From: Diabrotica undecimpunctata
Lineage: Eukaryota; Arthropoda; Insecta; Coleoptera; Chrysomelidae
Direction of reading: 5' to 3'
Assembly (NCBI RefSeq): GCF_040954645.1
Contig: NC_092805.1
Span: 15,774,741-15,838,740 of the forward strand
DNA: 64,000 bases
In this document: one piece after another, positions 10,125 to 19,740 of the stretch
Layout: each line of letters begins with the position of its first letter
Position numbering within the stretch: position 1 is the stretch's first letter
Notes under the pieces: generated by a model
Seen by the model: only the letters and a program-made list of their open reading frames with translations
The model's database searches: none
Told to the model about the DNA's origin: nothing
Made by a program: the position numbers and the translations under genes

Positions 10125-11254
10125 TATAATCATCATCATCTTTTTCTCTACAATTTTCTGTGGATCCTGGCCTGCTCTAAGATTGGTCGCCATTCTGTTC
10201 GGTTTCTGTCTAGCTGTTCCTGTCGTTAGCTTTTTAGCAATCATATTGTCAGGCACTCGTATTATGTGTCCAGCCCATCTAAGTCGTTGTGTTTTAATGA
10301 ACGTTAGGACATGTGGTTCATTAAGGAGTTGATATAATTCGAGATTATATCTTTTGCGCCACTGCTCTTGTTCGTTTATAGTTATAGTATAGTAAGTCTT
10401 TCATCCTTCTGCGTTAGAGTCCAAGTTTCCGCCCCGTATGTGAGGATCAGCCTTAAAAGTGTATTATATATAATTTTAGTTTTCTTTGGATATTTCTTGA
10501 ATGGAATTGGTTTTGGAGTCCGTAGTATGCCCTATTTGTAAGGTTTCTTCGTCTTTTAATTTCTTCGCTTGTTTTATTGGTAGTAGTCACTAGCGAGCCA
10601 AGGTATGTGAAGCTGTCAAAACGCTAAAAGATATGTCTTCCAAATGCTGTTACCCGTTCCTCATTTTCAATAGGATCGTTAGTAACCAACATGTACTTGG
10701 TTGTGTCTTCGTTGATGACTAGACCGACCCGTTTCGCCGCCGTTTCCAATTCTAGGAAATATTGCTCAACATCTCGCTGGCTACGTCCTATTATGTCATC
10801 AGCGTATGCTGATTGTATCGATCTATTGTAAATAGTACCGCCGTTCTCTAATTCGTGTGTCTCGGACTGCCTGTTCCAAGGCAATGTTAAAAAGGAGACA
10901 AGCCAGAGCATCCCCTTGTCTGAGTTCATCCTTTATTTCAAAAAATCGAGAATTTTCTCCCTGTATCCTAACGCTGTCTAAGCTAGACATTATTATTCTC
11001 GTTAATCGGATAAGTTTTTCTGGTAAACCAAACTCACACCTTGATTTGTGTAGTACTGTTCTCTTGAAACTGTCGTTGCGGCCTTGACGTCGACGAATAG
11101 GTAATGGGTTTCAATGTTAAATTCTAATGTTTTCTCGAGGATCTGTCTTATTGAATGAATCTGATCAATTGTTGATTTTTCTGGAGCAAATCCGGCCTGG
11201 TATTTTCCAACTATGCCAACTGTGTAATCTTGTAGCTTTTCGTAGAATATATTT
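10125..11254 (-). mobile_element. RTE-type LINE, RT core to 3' tail
   Basis: Minus-strand pieces: VGKYQAGFAPEKSTIDQIHS, LEKTLEFNIETHYLFVDVKA (box A, eroded), DELRQGDALACLLFNIALE (box B), SAYADDIIGRSQRDVE (intact YADD catalytic box, 10624-10929), RFDSFTYLGSLVTTTNKTSE, and RLRWAGHIIRVPDN. The 3' end has a (GAT)n tail (10128-10139 on the plus strand as ATCATCATC). Frameshifts separate the blocks, so it is inactive. It appears inserted between two related LINE pieces (9927-10112 and 11255-11345). Confidence 0.75.
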
Positions 11255-11345
11255 ACTATTATTTTGTAATAATTTTGCCTCGTTTATTATAGCTTTCAGA
11301 TTTTTTCAACTATTCAACGTTTGAATGAGGGTGTTAGTTGTAGAA
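11255..11345 (-). mobile_element. Second diverged copy of the YLG-block LINE fragment
   Basis: Aligns by eye with 10045-10115: both share CTCGTT(A/T)ATTATAGCT, then a short variable part, then CGTTTGAATG(G/A)GGGTGTTA. It reads NTLIQTLN...AIINEA on the minus strand. It is either the other half of an interrupted LINE or an independent copy. Confidence 0.5.
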
Positions 11346-11429
11346 TAGAATATCCAGAGATTCAATTTAGATGAATTTTCTACATTTTAGGTCCATGTTT
11401 GTATATATTGTTGATATTTTGTTGCTACT

Positions 11430-11935
11430 TTCAACTCCATCTCTCGTCACATTGCTTGTGTAATCCCTTTCCTTTTATGCCAGCTATTCTCTTCTTTTAT
11501 TAATGAAATTTGATGACGATCACGAACACAAATTCATTTGTTATTTTAAAAAAGTCAAACCATCAACCATGAGTATCTAAATATGAGAGCAACTCTTTTC
11601 AATTCCTTGTCATTATACTGCTGTAATCGCTTTCCACTTTTCTTTCACCAATGAAATTTAATGAGTATCTACAACACAAATTCATTAGCTTAAAAAAAAG
11701 CAACTCAGCAACTATTTACCTTTAAATACTCGTATAAGATAAATATGTCTTTCTTCTGCATCCCGGACCAGAATATGACAATTTTACAAGATTCGTACAC
11801 CACAAACTCATACACTATTTAAAAAAAGTTAAATCATGAACCATTTTTCTCTAAATATGAGATCAACTCTTCGATTCCTTGTCATCCTACTGGTGTATGA
11901 TCTCTTTCCACTTTTGCCAGCTATTTGATTGCTAC
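11430..11935. repeat. Diverged tandem repeats, units about 125-160 bp
   Basis: Recurring blocks: CACAAATTCAT or CACAAACTCAT at 11527, 11675 and 11801 (spacings 148 and 126), AACTC...CTTTCC blocks starting at 11432, 11591 and 11865, and GCCAGCTATT at two places. The order is conserved but units are heavily diverged. Non-coding; family unknown. Confidence 0.55.
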
Positions 11936-12011
11936 ATTTAGCTTCATACAGTGTGTCCACAGATAGGCTGTCCAAGAGGAGAACCATTTTCATTTTTATT
12001 AATTAATAAAT

Positions 12012-12039
12012 AAACGAAATAAACCTCATTATTTCGTTT
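12012..12039. repeat. 11-bp perfect hairpin
   Basis: AAACGAAATAA (12012-12022), loop ACCTCA, complement at 12029-12039. Confidence 0.7.
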
Positions 12040-12043
12040 TTTT

Positions 12044-12500
12044 TTGACATATTTATTTACGCTTACTACAACATTGCATTCTGATAAACACTCGCGCAAA
12101 GAAAAAAAAATAAAAGTTTTCCCACAAAATGTATCAAGTTCTCATGGTTTATGTATTTCTAACGGTAATAATTCAAGGTATTTTATTAATAATTTTAAGT
12201 ATCTACGTGACGGAGGCGGTGTATTAAAATCAAATAATTTGTATTCAATGAAGGTGTGCCATTGTGAGAAAGGAAAAAGGTATTAAATATTTTTGATGGC
12301 CATATAGAAAGTGGTCTAGTGTTATATCCAGAGTTGGTGTCACTAATTATCAAGTTCTTAGGGAAGTTTGGAACGAAGTAAAAAAAATAGGGTAAACACA
12401 TCGTAGCAATCGTGTCAAAAGTTTAAAAGACTTTCGGGAATAGTGAAATTAACAATAATAATAGTATTTTGAAAATAATAATCCTATTTGGAGATTGCTT
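12044..12500 (+). other. Unidentified short ORF and flank
   Basis: An 80-codon plus-strand frame (12044-12286) contains SSSHGLCISNG, YFINNFKYLRDGGG and a Cys/His cluster VCHCEKG. It does not begin with a clear ATG and I do not recognise a family. The 200 bases after it keep open, hydrophobic frames, so this may be a decayed transposase. Confidence 0.25.
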
Positions 12501-12559
12501 ACTTTGTATAAAGTAAACAAGTATTGTAATATTTCAGGGGGTAATTTGGCATAAAAAAA

Positions 12560-13137
12560 TGCTTACTGTATACACAGATGTCCGCAAATGCTTGTTTTTC
12601 CTAGATACGAGGTGTTGAAATTTTTCTTACAAACTAAGGATTTATTTATTGCTCAGAAATCAATTGAGACATGCAAATGAAATTTGGTGGATTTTAAGAG
12701 GTATTTATTGCGCATTTCTTGTCATACAAATTAAGAATTTTATACTCGTCATTTCTGCGTATACGTGTAATGGTCTCAGTTTTTTAAAGAAAATAATAGT
12801 ACGCCACTGAGACATTTTAAATTAAAAATCATTGTTTAATTCCTGGTTAATGTGTGATAAAAAATTTCTCTTCTTTTTTTTTCATATGAGGCGTTGTTTT
12901 TATGCTAACAAAAATAAAATATAATAATTTTAGAGTATTTTTCATTTCTTTAATACATTGTCTAGTAGGCTACTGTCAACATTTATCTAATATTAAGTAC
13001 TAAATGTCAAATAAGCGTTTCTTTGCTAACGGTTGACTAGGGCACCCTCTAGAAGGACAAACTGTGCAACTAGAAGAAGCAGTTCTCGAGTTAATTGCGG
13101 AGATACCTGAAACAAGTACTCGAAATATACTGAATAT
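12560..13137 (+). mobile_element. Dispersed repeat ending in a DUF4817-like fragment
   Basis: Plus strand at about 13035-13137 reads PLEGQTVQLEEAVLELI, then AEIPETSTRNI. This resembles the helix-turn-helix segment (EEAVL...PETSTRN) of DUF4817-type proteins, common in transposon-derived insect genes. The preceding 450 bases are non-coding and look like a repeat I have seen scattered in insect sequence, though I cannot verify that here. No complete ORF remains. Confidence 0.45.
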
Positions 13138-13144
13138 AAGCAAC

Positions 13145-14105
13145 TTTCTTCTTCTTGTAGGGTCTATCCGTTTCGGATGTTGGCGACCATGATGATGCTT
13201 TAAATAGATTAGTTGTTGTTGTGGAGAACCATTTCCTCAAGTTTTTTAAACATGATATTCTTTTTCTCCCAATTTCTTGCTTTCAAAATACTTTTTCAAA
13301 ATACAGTAATATGTATTTAGTGCCGCCGTTTCTCATTATGTGTCCGGATAACTTTCTCCTTTAAATCGTATACATCACTTCTCTTTCTTTCCCAATTCTT
13401 CGTAGTACAGTCTCATTGGTTATCTTGTCCGTCCATGATATCCTTAGGATTCCTCTGTATAGCCACATCTCGAAGGTTTCAAGTTTTTTCTTCATCGCTT
13501 TAGTGAGTGTCCAGGATTCAACTCCGTAATTATAATATCGAGAAGATATAACATCCATGATAAGTAGTTGGAGATCTTTAATTTTATTTTTGCTGATAAC
13601 CATAAATTTAGTTTTTGATATGTTTACTTGTAGTCCAAATCTTTCACTTAATTAATTTACTTTGTTTAGTAGTTGCTGTAAACTATTTAAGCTTTCTGCA
13701 AAAATAACGGTTTCATCTGCGTACCGGATGTTGTTTAGGCGTTCTCCATTTAAAAGGATTCCATGTTCGCAATTTTCCAAGGCTTCAGTAAATACTTTAC
13801 TTAATCAGTAGAACCCATTTGTACCTTTCGGTGTTGGGCCGTTTACAATACAATTCATTAAATTACAATATTTGACAGTCTTTTGAGGTGTCCTAGCTCT
13901 TAACGAAATTTCTCCATTCCTTCCAGTAAATATTTCCTCTAAATATAGGTTGAATAATATAGGTGAAAGTATACATGTCTAACTCCTCGCAGAATCTGGA
14001 TCGCTTCCGTCGGTTCATCTCCAAGATTTGTTCTTATTGTGGCTGATTGATTTCAGTCAAAATTTTGTATTACACGCCGGTCTTTATCATTGAATAAAAC
14101 TTAGA
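13145..14105 (-). mobile_element. RTE-type LINE, box A to 3' end, interrupted
   Basis: Minus-strand pieces: LFNDKDRRVIQNFD...NQSATIRTNLGDE, EAIQILRGVR (box B), LYLEEIFT | TEALENCEHGI (split by the insertion at 13800-13922), NNIRYADETVIFAESLNSLQ (catalytic box changed from YADD to YADE), LQVNISKTKFMVISKNKI, YGVESWTLTKAM, FEMWLYRGILRISWTDKI. The 3' tail is (AAG)n at about 13147-13155 (seen as CTTCTTCTT). The second catalytic Asp is lost. Confidence 0.78.
13800..13922 (-). mobile_element. Extremely 5'-truncated LINE insertion, about 120 bp
   Basis: Nearly identical to the 3' end of the LINE at 61624-62330 (shared blocks CCTTTCGGTGTTGGGCCG and CTGAGGTGTCCTAGCTCTT with few changes). It splits the host LINE between LYLEEIFT and TEALENC. 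The flanks TTCAGTAAATACTTT (left) and TTCCAGTAAATATTT (right) are an imperfect target duplication of about 14 bp. Confidence 0.78.
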
Positions 14106-14594
14106 GATCGCTGGTTAAATGATATTAGAGATAATAATGGAAAAAAAATGTAATATTTTGACTGTAAATAAATTAGCGAAAAATAGCAAATATAACTGTG
14201 AATAAATTACGAGAATTAACTGGTGTTAACTCATACTGTTCAAAGTACTGTTCTGTCTGTACAAAGAATATAGACTCACCTTTTGAAATATTGATGTATT
14301 CATAGCAGAAGAATTGGTTGCGGTGCGTCACGACGCCATCCGAGGCAGAGGAAAAGACGTCCCGTGTGGTGTTCGCTGTTTCGGTAATGAAGCCGAAGTG
14401 TTGAGACTTGAGACGGTCAGAAAGAACCCTCTAACCGTTGGGAGGTTTATGGACAAGTGCATCTTATAAATCAACCCTCTTGAAGGACGCTTCTGAATAG
14501 CGACAATCCAATTCAATGGTAACAGTAATATGATACTTCACATGTTTTGTGTATATTGGCAATTAACAAAAGAAGTCAAATTCTCCGTACTTAA
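14106..14594. other. Unassigned, with a GC-balanced block at 14320-14516
   Basis: A 62-codon minus-strand frame (14328-14516) ends SLPKQRTPHGTSFPLPRMAS. Its composition stands out from the AT-rich flanks, but I recognise no domain, promoter or splice signal. Confidence 0.3.
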
Positions 14595-14953
14595 AACATA
14601 ATAAATGAGATAGCCAGTTTAACAATTTTACGAGATTTTATGAAATAACCGGAAACAATATATTTTAAAGTAAATAAGTTAGCATATGCCATTGAATTAG
14701 GGCACATTATAATATAGTAAAAGTAAGCATACTTTCCCAAACAATCATCTATTTGGACTTTTGTTAGAACATCCATCATTTTTCGGTGTTAAACTGTGTC
14801 AAATGCTTTGTGTTAGTCCACAAATCATCGTATGATAAGTATCGTAAGTCATATACCTGCATCTTTGGAATAATACCTGTAGACTAATCAGTGCATCTTT
14901 CGTACCTACGCCTTTCATGAATCCAAACTGTGTGTCTTGTATTCTCTCTTCGC
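14595..14953 (-). mobile_element. RTE-type LINE (3' portion of the split copy)
   Basis: Minus strand reads YEERIQDTQFGFMKG, then GVGTKDALISLQVLFQRCRY, then a decayed box A and EKMMDVLTKVQIDDCLGKY. It is directly continuous with 15679-16886 once the LINE at 14967-15665 and one target duplication are removed: FLKIIHRRIYKL joins YEERIQDTQFGF. Confidence 0.75.
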
Positions 14954-14966
14954 ATAGCTTGTATAT

Positions 14967-15665
14967 CAACACCCAACAATAGAGCCAGAAACATCGGCCA
15001 CCAATTAACGGTTGATAATTCTACCTTTGAAGTGGTGGACAAATTCACATACTTAGGCTCCTTGATCACCAAGGAGAACGTCATGACGGAAGAAATCAAG
15101 CGAAGAATAATCCTAGCAAACAAATGCTATTTTTAACTGAGTAGACATATGAGAAGCAGAAACTTAAGCCAAAAAACAAAAATAACCATATACAAAACCC
15201 TTATACAACCAGTGTTGACATATGGGTCGGAGACATGGACCATTTCCAAGGCAGATGAAAATCTCCTGCTTATATTTGAACGAAGGATCCTGAGAAGAAT
15301 ATTTGGTGGCATCTGTGAAAATGGTGTTTGGAGAAGGAGGTACAACTACGAGATATATCACAGATATAAACATATATTTGGTGGTAAAGACGTAGTATCC
15401 TTTATAAAAATAGGAAGACTAAGATGGGCAGGACATCTGGCAAGATCACAGCAGAACAACCCTCCTAGAAGAATCCTTATGTCACAACCTGTGGGAAGTA
15501 GAAATAGGGGTAGACCAAAACTCAGATGGAGGGATGGTGTAGATGAGGATGCTAGACAAATAGGCGCAGCAAACTGGCAACAGTTGGCAATGGATAGAAC
15601 TGACTGGCGTAATAGACTTGGGAAGGTCGAGGCTCTTTTATAGGGCTGTAGCACCAATGATGATG
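14967..15665 (+). mobile_element. 5'-truncated RTE-type LINE, 699 bp, with target duplication
   Basis: Plus-strand pieces 14930-15136 and 15149-15643 give FEVVDKFTYLGSLITKENVM, LANKCYF | stop, LSRHMRSRNLSQKTKITIYK, YGSETWTISKADENLLLIFE, RRILRRIFGGICENGVWRRR, IKIGRLRWAGHLARS, and a last GRPKLRWRDGVDEDAR. A single in-frame stop (about 15134) breaks it. It ends in (GAT)n before 15665. The 13-bp sequence ATAGCTTGTATAT flanks it (14954-14966 and 15666-15678). It starts just after the RT catalytic box. Confidence 0.88.
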
Positions 15666-15678
15666 ATAGCTTGTATAT

Positions 15679-16886
15679 TCTGCGATGTATAATTTTAAGA
15701 AAAAGTTTTAGTGAGTGGCTCATTTGACTTATTAGCCTATATTCTCCGAACTTTTTCGCTCCCTGTTTTTTTGACAACGTATTAAATTCTAAAACTAACG
15801 AATCTTTTGGAATATTGCCTGTGTCATAGATATTATTGAAGATTTTACATAGTATTCTTAGAGATTCATCATTAAGAAGTTTAAGAAATTCAGACTGTAC
15901 TCCGTCTGGTCCGGAAGCTCTCACTTCTTTTAGTGATATTATGGCTGCTCTTATGTCTGCCACTAGTATAAGTGGTCCTGTTTCCGTAGGTATTGGGGAC
16001 TGGTTATCCCTCTCATCAAAAAATAAATTTCGTATGTAATTTTTCCAGGTATTATCAATACTCTCCTTGTCCACGATTACCTCTCCGTTGTCGTTACCAA
16101 GTTTACTTACTCTTCTGTTTTTAGATTTGCCTGTAATTTCTCTTACCTTTTTATGTATTATATATTGTCGTCGTATTTACTTTGTAAAATTTAGATTCCT
16201 TGGCATTTTTTCTCCAGTTCTTTCTGTTTAACTTCTTTGATCTTTCTCTGTATATCTTGTTGTAACGTTTTATACATAGAGTTATTGTTCTTGTATTTCC
16301 TTCTTTCTTCTATCAGCTGCAAAATCTCTGTCGTCATCCATGTCTTATTTTTACCTTTTCTGTTCTTCATAAAAATGTCTTTAATGTCGTCTATCGTTTT
16401 ATTAAGGGATTACATCTTCTCTTCTGTGCTTTCTGTTGTATTATCGATTTATTTGAATTTTCTATTTAGTATTTTGCTAACTATTTTTTTTACTTCACAA
16501 CATTTCAGTTTTCTCATGTCATGTTTTTTTACAGTTTTGCCACGTGTTTTCTTTAACTTGGTTCTATACACGCCCACTAAAGAATTGTGGTCAGATTGAA
16601 TATCAGCACCTGGGTAGGTTTCAACACTGTTGAAACTATTTCGACATCTTTTGTTAACAAGTATATAATCTATTTTCTTATAATAACGTTTTCTCTGTAG
16701 GTGATTTCCACTTATACAGGCGTCTAGGTGGTAGTTTGTAAAATGTGTTTAGCACTATTAAGTTATGTTTAGCTGCAAAGATACTCATTGTTTCTCCTCG
16801 TTGATTTCTCTCTTCAAATCCATAATGACCAATATGTTGCCCTTCTTTTCGGTTATCTATTTTAGTATTGAAATCCCCCATGGCTA
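15679..16886 (-). mobile_element. RTE-type LINE (5' portion): endonuclease and start of RT
   Basis: Minus strand, from high to low coordinate: AMGDFNTKIDNRKEGQHIG (endonuclease/exonuclease/phosphatase core), FYKLPPRRLYKWKSP, DYILVNKRCRNS, IQSDHNSLVG (nuclease SDH motif), a basic linker (KTWMTTEILQLIEERRKY), then the RT start (VDKESIDNTWKNYIRNLFF, EVRASGPDGVQSEFLK). The nuclease resembles the craniofacial-development-protein-2-like type that RTE LINEs carry. The upper end stops at the TA where the Sailor element begins. With 14595-14953 this is the most complete LINE in the window. Confidence 0.8.
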
Positions 16887-17171
16887 TAGTGTATTTTTAT
16901 GTATGAGAGAGTAATAAAACAATAAATTATGTATGCAAATCCCTAAACTGTTGATACGGGTGACTCAATGAAAAACAGATATTTGTCAACAAGTTTACAG
17001 AAGTATATAGGAAAACAATTTTAAATTGACTATGACCACCAGGTATAAAGGTTGGAGCAGAATAGAATACAATAGTTGTGAGGGTTACTAATCCCTAAAT
17101 AAGGTTGCCAGTGTCGGAGTGATGGAGGTTAACAGGTACTAATGAATTTGCAAGAAATGTAAGATGTTTAT

Positions 17172-17197
17172 TTTATTGGTTATATATAACCAATAAA
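17172..17197. repeat. Perfect 26-bp palindrome (first of three)
   Basis: TTTATTGGTTATA followed by its exact complement, in the 5' non-coding part of the Sailor-type element. Confidence 0.85.
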
Positions 17198-17214
17198 AGT
17201 TTAATAAGTACCTA

Positions 17215-17354
17215 CCTATTTGCAAAATAAAGTTTAATTCTTTAGATAAAATAAAACGTTTTATTTTATCTATTTGCAAAATAAAGTTTAATTCTTTGCC
17301 TATTTGCAAAATAAAGTTTAATTCTTTAGATAAAATAAAACGTTTTATTTTATC
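17215..17354. repeat. Short tandem units with two identical 26-bp palindromes
   Basis: A 28-base unit (CTATTTGCAAAATAAAG plus TTTAATTCTTT) occurs three times (from about 17215, 17270 and 17300). The palindrome whose half is GATAAAATAAAAC follows the first and third units (17245-17270 and 17329-17354). The block lies between the left terminal repeat and the transposase gene, so it could hold transposase-binding or promoter sites, or be a slippage product. Confidence 0.85.
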
Positions 17355-17598
17355 TGAAATGAGTGCATTCCACGAAGTAAGGGTTTCAACAATCAAACAT
17401 TTAATTCTTTAATTCCAGGAATCTACGACAGTAATTGACTAGATAATTACCTTCTAAACTTATTCCACAGAAAATGTGATAGTGGGTTTTTCCATTTTGT
17501 ATATAGGAAGGTCCAAGTGGCGTATTCAAAATTCTTAACAGTTCACTAAAAGTAGGTACTTCAGTTGCAAGGTGCAGTTTATTGTGTATACTAGTGTT

Positions 17599-18927
17599 AT
17601 GGAAAATATGGAAGTGCCGTGTAAACGCCGAAAAATTGGTCCTCTAACAGTTAATGAAAAAACATTAATATTTAATTGTTTTAAATCATTTACAGACAAA
17701 CGTTTATGTGAAAGTGTTGATGAGACCGTTGAGATAGTTAGCAGTACACTTGGTGTTGGGAAATCTACGATTTACAGAGTTATTAAAGAAGAGAAATGTG
17801 GTAGTTTTCAAATGCCACGTAATGCTCCAGGGAAACCAAAATTTCAAATAGAATATCATTTTAAAGAAGGACTTCGACGGAAAGTGCATGAATTCTTCTT
17901 TAGACAAGAATTTCCAACATTGGATAAAGTTCTTGTCTCAGTTCGAGATGATAAGGATTACCCAGAAATGAGTCGAAGTACGTTATGGAAACTTTTAAAA
18001 GAAAAAGGCTTCCGCTGGAAAAAGAATCCCAGAAAGTCTATTTTATTAGAAAGAAGCGATATTGTCATATGGAGAAGACATTTTCTAAGAACCATAAAGG
18101 AAATGAGAAACCAAAAAAGAAAAATATTTTATCTTGATGAAACATGGATCAACGAGGGTCATACACCAAATAAATTTTGGCAGGATGAAACTGTTACAAG
18201 TCAAAGGCACGCTTTTGTAAATAACTTATCTACTGGTTTAAACCCACCATCAGGAAAGGGACGCAGGCTGATAATAGTACACATTGGCAGTTCAGACGGT
18301 TTTGTTGAAGGTGGTTTATTAACTTTTGAATCAACTCGTACCGGTGACTACCATGAAGACATGAACGCTGATGTCTTTCAAGAATGGTTCGAACAAATGA
18401 TAGATCTTCTTCCTAAGAACTGTGTAATAGTAATGGATAATGCAAGTTATCACTCCAGACTTATAGAAGGACTGCCCACAACCAAGTGGTTAAAAAAAGA
18501 CTTGCAGAATTGGCTGAGTTCAAAAAATATTACGTACCATCCCGGATCTATAAGAAAGGAACTTTATTCGTTGTGTGCCCTTCATAAAGAAAAATTTAAA
18601 AAATACGAAATTGATGAAATTGCCAAAAATCGTGGAATGACAGTACTTAGATCCCCACCATATCATTGTGAATTAAACCCGATTGAACTGGTATGGGCAC
18701 AGATAAAGAGTGAAGTTTCAAGAAAAAATACCACTTTTAAAATTCATGATGTTAAACAGTTGTTTTTGGAGGCCGTAAATAATGTAAAACCTGAAAACTG
18801 GGAAAAGGCAGTAAATCACACTATTAAAGAAGAGGAAAAAATGTGGAAGCTGGACAATATTACTGATAAAATGATCGAGCCAGTTATTATAAATCTTGGT
18901 TCTGAGTTTCTAAAGTTCGTCTTCTGA
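17599..18927 (+). CDS. DD82E transposase (Sailor-type), near-intact
   Basis: 442 codons from ATG 17599 (MENMEVPCKRRK). An N-terminal helix-turn-helix spans about residues 40-65 (VEIVSSTLGVGKSTIYRVI); the catalytic RNase-H-like core has FYLDETW (D180), VIVMDNASYH (D280) and LNPIELVWAQIK (E363). Exactly 82 residues separate D280 and E363, far more than the 34 of typical Tc1 elements. All three acids are present. The last residues (EFLKFVF) look out of frame: one base over, 18914-18946 reads SSSSESDLDL and stops, matching the acidic Ser/Asp tail of the second copy. So a late small indel has altered only the C-terminus. It would cut and paste DNA at TA sites in the nucleus. Confidence 0.88.
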   Translation: MENMEVPCKRRKIGPLTVNEKTLIFNCFKSFTDKRLCESVDETVEIVSSTLGVGKSTIYRVIKEEKCGSFQMPRNAPGKPKFQIEYHFKEGLRRKVHEFFFRQEFPTLDKVLVSVRDDKDYPEMSRSTLWKLLKEKGFRWKKNPRKSILLERSDIVIWRRHFLRTIKEMRNQKRKIFYLDETWINEGHTPNKFWQDETVTSQRHAFVNNLSTGLNPPSGKGRRLIIVHIGSSDGFVEGGLLTFESTRTGDYHEDMNADVFQEWFEQMIDLLPKNCVIVMDNASYHSRLIEGLPTTKWLKKDLQNWLSSKNITYHPGSIRKELYSLCALHKEKFKKYEIDEIAKNRGMTVLRSPPYHCELNPIELVWAQIKSEVSRKNTTFKIHDVKQLFLEAVNNVKPENWEKAVNHTIKEEEKMWKLDNITDKMIEPVIINLGSEFLKFVF

Positions 18928-19278
18928 ATCTGATTTGGATTTGTAACAAGTAGCTGTACGTTTTATATTAATATTTTTATTCATCTATTTAACATACCTT
19001 AGACGGTTTTAAAAACTCTTTTCCTCTTTTGTAATTTTTAAAAATTAAAAAAAATGTGAATTTTTTAAAACCCTTTTTAATGTAGGCCAGTCAGTTCTAA
19101 TATAGTGTGTGATAAAAGAGGTCACTTTTGTTTACATACATATAACACTGAAATAATTCATTTATTTTTTACAATTATTCAAAGTAATTTTTCAATTAAT
19201 CTTGAGCACGCCCATGGAGTGGTCGGAGCTACCAGTTAAAATTATGCTAATTACTCTCTCGTTCTTAAAAATAAACTA

Positions 19279-19740
19279 TAACAAGTATATAGTCTATTTG
19301 GTTTCTTATAATAACGTGTTCTCTGTTGTCTCTAAGTGATTTCCACGTATACAGGCGTCTAGGTGGTAGTTTGTAAAATGTGTTTAGCACTATTAAGTCA
19401 TGTTTAGCTGCAAAGATACTCATTGTTTCTCCTCATTGATTTCTCTCTCCTAATCCATAAGGACCAATATGTTGCCCGTCTTTTCGGTTACCTATTTTAG
19501 CATTGAAATCTCCCATGACTATAAGGAGTTCATGTTTACAACATGACACTATTATAAACAAATCAATGATTTGTTTTATTTCGTTTAGAGGATCCGGATT
19601 AATACTGTCTCTTGTAGATATTTTCAATTATTCAAAATCTATATCAAACGGAACGTTTTTAACAAACGTCAGTCTCTTTGTTTCTATTTTGATCAAGTTT
19701 ATGTAAAACTTACATATTTTAAAAATAACATAAATTCTTG
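19279..19740 (-). mobile_element. RTE-type LINE fragment, endonuclease domain
   Basis: Minus strand reads FEWLKIST-like sequence, then SCCKHELLIVMGDFNAKIGN, DGQHIGPYGLGERNQ, then TFYKLPPRRLYTWKS. It is the same LINE family and nuclease region as 16665-16886 (about 225 shared bases, roughly 6 percent different plus small indels), so it is a separate copy that ends against the Sailor-type element. The 5' continuation fades around 19700. Confidence 0.75.

Larger units (their letters stand above)
16887..19278 (+). mobile_element. Complete DD82E (Sailor-type) transposon, 2,392 bp
   Basis: Ends are 29-bp imperfect inverted repeats (25 of 29 match): TAGTGTATTTTT... at 16887-16915 and its complement, TAGTTTATTTTT..., at 19250-19278. 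TA dinucleotides flank both ends, as in all IS630/Tc1/mariner transposons. One transposase gene (17599-18946) fills most of it. The 5' non-coding part holds three perfect 26-bp palindromes. The two flanks are both LINE endonuclease sequence but overlap by about 225 bases, so they do not join simply. Length and catalytic spacing fit what I know of Sailor elements. Confidence 0.85.
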
